Assembly (NCBI GenBank): GCA_037178675.1
Contig: JAYMGJ010000050.1
Coordinates: 62,001 to 126,000, forward strand
Direction of reading: 5' to 3'
Length of the DNA: 64,000 bases
From: Scleroderma bovista
Lineage: Eukaryota; Basidiomycota; Agaricomycetes; Boletales; Sclerodermataceae
A model generated the notes under the pieces. It saw nothing but the letters and a program-made list of their open reading frames with translations, was not told the origin of the DNA and made no database searches. Shown here piece by piece: positions 58,691 through 64,000 of the stretch. How positions within the stretch are numbered: the first letter of the stretch is position 1; each line of letters begins with the position of its first letter. Both the position numbers and the translations under genes were made by a program.

Positions 58691-60308
58691 GGACGATGAT
58701 CAAATGATGGAACGATGTTCTCGCACTGCTCAGTGGTTGTGGCAGGCTGGAGTCTACCACTATGCAATTATTGGCAACATTCGATGCAAGACAGTCTTTG
58801 TGCACGTTGCGACCGCATTCCTAATTGGGATGCCCCTAAAGGCGAGTATCCTAACGTTCGAGCCTACATACGCGAAACTCGCCCACATAAGCGCTCGAGA
58901 TGATGCCCTGTTAACAGTTCGAGTCAAACAGGCCGTCCAAATAGCAGTGCCGAGCGAGGCCCTTTGCAAAGGTGACCTCGCTACCAAGAATATTAACTTC
59001 CTCAAGGGTACCTCGTGCAACCCAAGTTCACGGAGAATTTCGGCAACTATTCCTACAGTATCGAGTTGCCAGACTCGCTCAAGGAAGGCGAGTACACAAA
59101 ATGTATTCCATTCATCTCTGCTAAGGGTGCAGGTAGCAAATGATGACCGTCTGTTCCCCATGCGAAGTGAGGAACAGATTCCTGACCTCAGAGGCGCCGG
59201 GCAGGAGTGGGCCGCCATCGAGAAATTTTTGGCATACCAGGGGCCCGAAGTGCACTGGGCCTCTGGTGACCGATTATGGGTACCTTACCACGACCTAGAA
59301 CGTCTCCGGCCTCCTGATGACTATTTTGAGGCTCTTGGAGTGGATTTGTCTGAGGCGTCGCCTGGAGACGACCCTCAGGTGTCCTTGGAACACATTAACT
59401 TTTTTTCCGTCCGCCCCTCAACCCACTCACATTCAAGTTCTAGGTCTTATCGGTTGTCTGCCCACTCCTCCCGCACAGCTAGGGACTCCCGCGCCTCGAC
59501 AACCATTCACTCTCGTCTCTGCTGCCGCTACAAATCATCCCCACGTACTCGCACTATGCCACCACTCCGTAGCCTTTGTCATGCCGAGAATAACTCGTAT
59601 ACTTTCCGGAGGGACAACCAAGAAAACGAAAACCTGTTGTCCATCCACTTCGGACAACTCCAGCTCTACATCGTGCACGACAAGGCGTTGCGGCTAGGCG
59701 ATTTGGGACACCCTGACCCCTTGGGCTACGCTGAGTTCGCCGCGCATTTCAATGCTGATGAAAACGCTCGCGACGGCACCATTCAATTTGCCCTGTTGAC
59801 GGATGACGGCCGCGCTTGTGTCGCGTCCCCTATCGCTCCCACACTCCGGGATGTGTTGGGGGATCAGGAGGCGAGGTCGCGCAGGCACAATGAGCCCGAT
59901 AGGGACGGAGGCGTCTGGTATTCGAAGGAACACGGCGAAATTATTGATGCATTGCTATGGGAGCAGGCCGCTCGCGCACAACGGGAGAAGAAGGCCAGGG
60001 ACCGCGCCATTCGCGAACGAAAAGAAAGGCGGAACATGAAGCGTGCACTCCTTGAAGAGCCCTTCCGGTCCCCTTCTCCCCGACCGAACTCCTACTCTCA
60101 CCACGGTCCTCGCATTCGCCGTCGCCCAGCCACGTCGGGCGCTGGTCGAGAGCGCTCTCCTATCCCTGCATGTGTTGGCACTTCGGTGGAAGGGGCCGTT
60201 CCTTATCTTCCCGCGGGCCCTTCCGTTCGCGCCACTATTTTAACCCCAGCGTGCTCGGCGACGATTTCTGCCTTGACGAAGCCCAGGCCGGGCCAAGCAG
60301 TACCCTAG
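58660..60308 (+). mobile_element. Ty3/gypsy retrotransposon pol fragment, copy 1
   Basis: Remnant of the 3' part of a Ty3/gypsy pol gene. Recognisable blocks typical of the integrase C-terminal region are WDAPKGEYPNVRAYI (one frame) and DDALLTVRVKQAV, then GDLATKNINF and NVFHSSLLRVQVANDDRLFP. A chromodomain-like EEQIPDLRGAGQEWAAIEKFL...DRLWVPYHDLERL block is followed by the long polar C-terminal extension (GHPDPLGYAEFAAHFNAD, ARDRAIRERKERRN). A 540-codon frame runs from ATG 58689 to 60308 but mixes element frames, and a segment before the FHSSLLR block is missing compared with copy 2. No protease, reverse transcriptase or LTR is seen. A dead fragment, possibly transcribed. Confidence 0.8.
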
Positions 60309-60539
60309 AGGAAAACGTAGCAGGCATGGATACTGAGGCAATGATTGACTCTATGTCAACTATCCTCCCTGATGAAGATTTTCTGGGAAATACTGAGGTT
60401 TGAGAGGGATGTACTCAGCCCTCTGAAGGGAGATATGTGGCGAGCACCTGAGTCTATCGTCAGTCTCTGTTTCATAACTATGATTGTATCTTCCGTGCTT
60501 CCTAACTTTCCCGTTAAAATTGAAGTCAAAGACATTGTT

Positions 60540-61190
60540 GTGCACGACCAATGCTCATGATGACTTTGTGAAATCAGTGCCAGTAGTCTCCTCTGTCAAG
60601 CTTCTCGTGTCTAGCAGCTCCGACAAAACCATCAGATTCTGGTAAGTACAGAAGTCTCCGCACTTTTTTTACATCCAGAATACATCCAGGCTCGAGGGAC
60701 CTTGGGGATGTCGTCGAACGCAAGGCGATCACGCCAGTTGGATCACCTTCCGCACATACCCGGCCGGTGGAATGCTTAGCCAGCTATGTCGTTTCTCCGA
60801 CAGAAGTTACCCTGTTTACCGGAGATACGATAGGGATCATCAAAGTATGGAAGTTTGAAAGGGAGTCTGGATCCCAACCCCGTTGGCGAAGTGTTCTCTT
60901 GGACACCTTGAACCTACATCGGACGAGAGTGACCGAGATGGTATACGGGGCGGGACAATTATGGACTGGTATGTGTCGCTCATGTTTAGCATGTACCTGC
61001 TAATGGAATTGGCAGCTTCTTCGGACGAAACTGTTCAAGTGACATACTATCCACCCCCCCCTTCCGTGACAAAACCGGTACCTCCGCTAATACACCCTTT
61101 AGCGATCCGGGCAGTTCTTCCTCTCGGATTGACATCTTTTTCAGAACCTTACGTTGTCACTGCATATGGAGACATCATTCGGTTGTGAGC
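60540..61190 (+). pseudogene. WD40-repeat gene remnant
   Basis: Two WD40-like blocks are visible. The first, HDDFVKSVPVVSSVKLLVSS, leads into SSDKTIRFW at a GTAAGT donor (60642). The second, VECLASYVVSPTEVTLFTGD, leads into IIKVWKF and is followed by RTRVTEMVYGAGQLWT and SSDETVQV. The exons do not join in one frame (joining 60641 to the ROI after 60700 creates a stop or frame change), and no 5' part or start is found between here and the retroelement fragment at 58.7-60.3 kb. I read this as the 3' end of a broken WD40 gene; an unresolved intron pattern is the alternative. Confidence 0.5.
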
Positions 61191-61385
61191 GAAATCGATG
61201 CACATTGGCACGATGTGACCGCTATTCGACTATGGCTACGAACAAGTCGCAACGAATCGGGGAACACCAGAATTGAGCCCGATGGTAATACTAAAGCTGG
61301 TGGGCTGACCTAGGAGGAGCGTGAACTGGCTGAATTAATGGAAGACGGTTTACGAATTTGGTAAACTATGGTCATGTAACCAGGT

Positions 61386-62695
61386 TTAATCCTGCAACGA
61401 GTAATGGTCTTCCCATCCCGGATAGAACGGGTCCTCATCGAGCGTCCTTTCCTTCCAATATCTTGGTACCCACCCCTTATCCTCTTGTTCCTTCGTCCAT
61501 TCCCTAAGTGCGGGTATAACTTTGTGCTCGATGTGTCGGGTTCCCTTGTACTCCAAGAAGGATTTCTTCCCTTCCAACAGTACTTTGAGGAGTAGTTTAG
61601 GGATATATGGCTCCTGTCGGAAGGAAGCGAAAGGCGTAAAGATGGCTTTGAAGTTGAACACGATGGCGCGCGACTGTGGCATGCGTCGCAAAGTCTGCCA
61701 ATCCACGCGTAGGTATATGTCCGACAATAAAAGGTTAGGGTCTTCCTGTGTAAAAGCTTTCCAGCCTGGTTCGTTAGTCTGAAGAAAGAGTGGTTGTCCA
61801 ATGACAATGCCCCATGATCCTCGCTGGATCGGTTTATCACATGGCATCTTGGAGAAGTATCTGAATCGATATCAGAGAAACACTCGGGCGACCTGTCCAA
61901 GTGATCATACCGGTCCATAGAGAACTCCAACTTCTCTTTATAGTCCGGAACTGGGGCGTGGATCTGACTAAGCGGTTTGCCCATCTTTTCGCCAATGTTC
62001 CAGCCAACCGCTGAGCATGCGACACCTGCGGTCAAACGATAAAGCCCGGTCTCGTTGTCCTGCTGCGTGATCAAGAAGTCTTCTGGGATATTGTCCATAA
62101 GGAATGTGAGGGGATGTACGGTAGTGATATCAGTCTTGCTACCGAGAATTCCGTTTGTGAACATGCCAGTCCAATTGTCATACTGGAATAGGATTGGATA
62201 CCTCTGACAGAGGTATTGAACAACCATTTGCATGCACTCCTTCGATGCTGCCTGACTTCCTGGTAGCTCGTCCATGACCAACTTGCCATGGTCAGCATGT
62301 AACTTTTTCCGTTGAGATAAGCGTGCTCGGTATGTGCTTTCGAGTTCCAACCACCAATCTGGCTCGAGCTTCTTGAGGGCTGACAAGTGACTGAGAAGTT
62401 AGAACGGTATGATAAGATGACTACAAGTGAGGGACGTACACATATTCTGATGGTACTCCCATCTGAACGGCCTGTATGGGCGCGGTTTGGCGCGGTTAAT
62501 TTCGAAGTAGTACAATGGACGTGGAGCAGGGAATCCCGTCAGTTGTGCAAAGTCAGGAAGCCCATTCCTGCTTAACACACGGCCAAGCGATTGATAAAAA
62601 CCAGAGAGAGACCACCGGGAGACCACCCCTCTCAACACAATTCCCACAGTTCCCAAAGCTAGGACCACCGTACTGACATAAGGCCAGGGCGCCAT
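61386..62695 (-). CDS. DUF3445 / heme-dependent oxidative N-demethylase-like protein
   Basis: Family with the alpha subunit of bacterial heme-dependent oxidative N-demethylase (PF11927), which removes methyl groups from amines. Three exons (62695-62440, 62379-61911, 61860-61386) give 399 residues in phase. Family marks: LKKLEPDWWLELESTYRARLSQR, ELPGSQAASKECMQMVVQYL, RYPILF, LMDNIPEDFLI, YRLTAGVACSAVGWNIGEKMGKPLSQIHAPVP, then RVDWQTLRRMPQSRAIVFNFKA. An N-terminal hydrophobic helix (YVSTVVLALGTVGIVLRG), absent from the bacterial enzyme, suggests a membrane anchor. Heme and substrate are inferred from the family. Confidence 0.85.
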
Positions 62696-63318
62696 GGGGG
62701 GTGAGATCAAAGAACGGCTAGGGCCTGTGATGAAACAAGCTATTATAAGTACGCAGGCCAGGTAGTGATGAGATAAGTTTCGGGAATGAGCAATTCCCCT
62801 GTTATTTTTAGTAGTATTGAACGAACCATAGTGAAACCCAGGTGCGAGGCTTTACTTCAAGGGATACCTTCCTGAGATTGAAGGCTGAAGCACTGTCCAG
62901 GTCGTCGTATATCGAATGGGCGTCTGCTAGTATAAAGTCTCCAGGTCGCACAGTGAGAATTGGCAGGCAAATGGGGCTTGCATTATGTAATACGCCATCT
63001 CGCGGATGCGGGGTTTGGCGAATTAGTTTCATCATCGCACACTTAGTCATCTTATCGAGCGCTCGACGAGGTTCATCCCACTGCCATCTTGTAGTTGTCC
63101 GTCTCTCCAACCACCGTTGCTGTATTTGACATGAGTAACTCACCGGACGACCCCCCCTATTTTCAGCGAGGAACAGCAGTGGCTTTTGCCCATCGTCGAC
63201 GCTGAACACGATAATACGGTGACATCGGACACCGCAACTGTGAGGCCCGGAGGTCGGAAGGGCGACGTTGTAGCCAAGTACGTCGTATTGGTAAGTTTTA
63301 TGTTCAGTTCAAAGTGGC
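62696..63318. other. intergenic with an open frame of unknown status
   Basis: Upstream of the DUF3445 gene. A 133-codon minus-strand frame (63209-62808) includes ILTVRPGDFILADAHS but has no clear family or start. A plus-strand reading ending at a GTAAGT donor near 63292 is also possible. Not called. Confidence 0.3.
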
Positions 63319-64000
63319 AGCACGGAACGACACTAAGCGTTTACTCATGGACGATGATTGATTGAACGGTGTTCTCAAGATTGCTAGGCACACCAAACAA
63401 GACAGACTGTCTGTGGCGACCGCCCGTTCTCTCCATTATTTTTGCACTCAGGAAGGGCCCTAAAGATGACTCCGAATGAGTACCCTAACGTTTGAGCCTA
63501 CGCTCAACGGATTCGATACCTGATGAAACTCGCGCTGATAAGCGCTCATGATGCCCTGTTGACAGTTCGAGCTAAACAAATCGGAACTTCAGGCGAATCG
63601 GAAATGCCGAGCGAGTCCCTTTGCCAAAGATGACCTCGTATATATTTCTACCAAGATATTGCATAACTTCCCCAAGGATTCCTCGTTCAAGCTCGTGCCC
63701 AAGTTTATCGGGCCATCCTAGGAATAACTTTTGCCCAAATCTTCCATGACGCCATGTATGAATCACGGAGGATTTCGGCAATTATTCCTACGTATCAGGC
63801 ACAATGAGTACGATAAGGACGGAGGCGTCTGAACACGGCGAGATTATTGATGTATTGCTACTGGAGCAGGCCGCTCGCGCACAACGGGAGAAGAATGCCC
63901 GGGACCGCGCCATTCGCGAACGAAAAGAAAGGCGGAACATGAAGCGTGCACTCCTTGAAGAGCCCTTCCGGTCCCCTTCTCCCCGACCGAACTCCTACTC
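63319..64000 (+). mobile_element. Ty3/gypsy pol fragment, copy 2 (runs off window)
   Basis: Directly repeated, decayed relative of 58660-60093. The first ~40 bp (CGGAACGAC..TTTACTCATGGACGATGAT) and the last ~130 bp before the window edge are nearly identical to copy 1. Between them it has the integrase-tail block SSFKLVPKFIGP, absent from copy 1. It lacks the part corresponding to about 59053-59882. Many stops; not coding. Confidence 0.8.

Overview
The window looks like nuclear DNA of an agaricomycete (mushroom-forming basidiomycete). Genes are dense and often start-to-start or end-to-end. They are split by many introns of about 46-60 bp with GT..AG ends. The gene set is fungal: Ypt1/Rab1, Argonaute, Edc4, Syf1, Bet4, SRP receptor alpha, several isoprenylcysteine methyltransferases, and a HET-domain protein. 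One tRNA-Asp is present. I assembled most gene models exon by exon from splice sites and reading phase; total lengths divide by three for all models marked as phase-consistent.

Region 1 (0-16.9 kb, mainly conserved genes): a membrane-anchored pepsin-like protease diverges from YPT1/RAB1. Next come an Argonaute with a PAZ domain and a PIWI domain that keeps its catalytic-type residues, the vitamin B6 synthase PDX1, mitoribosomal protein mL49, two unrecognised genes, an RS-rich protein, a divergent cyclin L, and tRNA-Asp(GTC).

Region 2 (17-20.4 kb): two tandem isoprenylcysteine O-methyltransferase paralogues.

Region 3 (20.6-45.9 kb), the most unusual part: a large inverted duplication. The left arm (~20.65-28.72 kb) and right arm (~37.16-45.87 kb) carry the same three genes in mirror order: a HET-domain gene, a VioB-type ferritin-like gene (iminophenylpyruvate dimer synthase family) and a LodA-like quinoprotein amino-acid oxidase. 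Both oxidase copies and both ferritin-like copies have complete phase-consistent models. The left HET gene is a pseudogene. The spacer between the arms (28.7-37.2 kb) holds SRP receptor alpha, a single-pass membrane protein, glyoxalase II and SFT2. I infer that oxidase plus ferritin-like protein form a two-enzyme amino-acid oxidation/coupling module, possibly linked to self/non-self defence through the HET gene.

Region 4 (46-58.7 kb): EDC4 (interrupted by an in-frame TAA), BET4 diverging from SYF1, and an unrecognised helical protein.

Region 5 (58.7-64 kb): two decayed Ty3/gypsy pol fragments flank a WD40 remnant and an intact DUF3445 (heme-dependent N-demethylase-like) gene.
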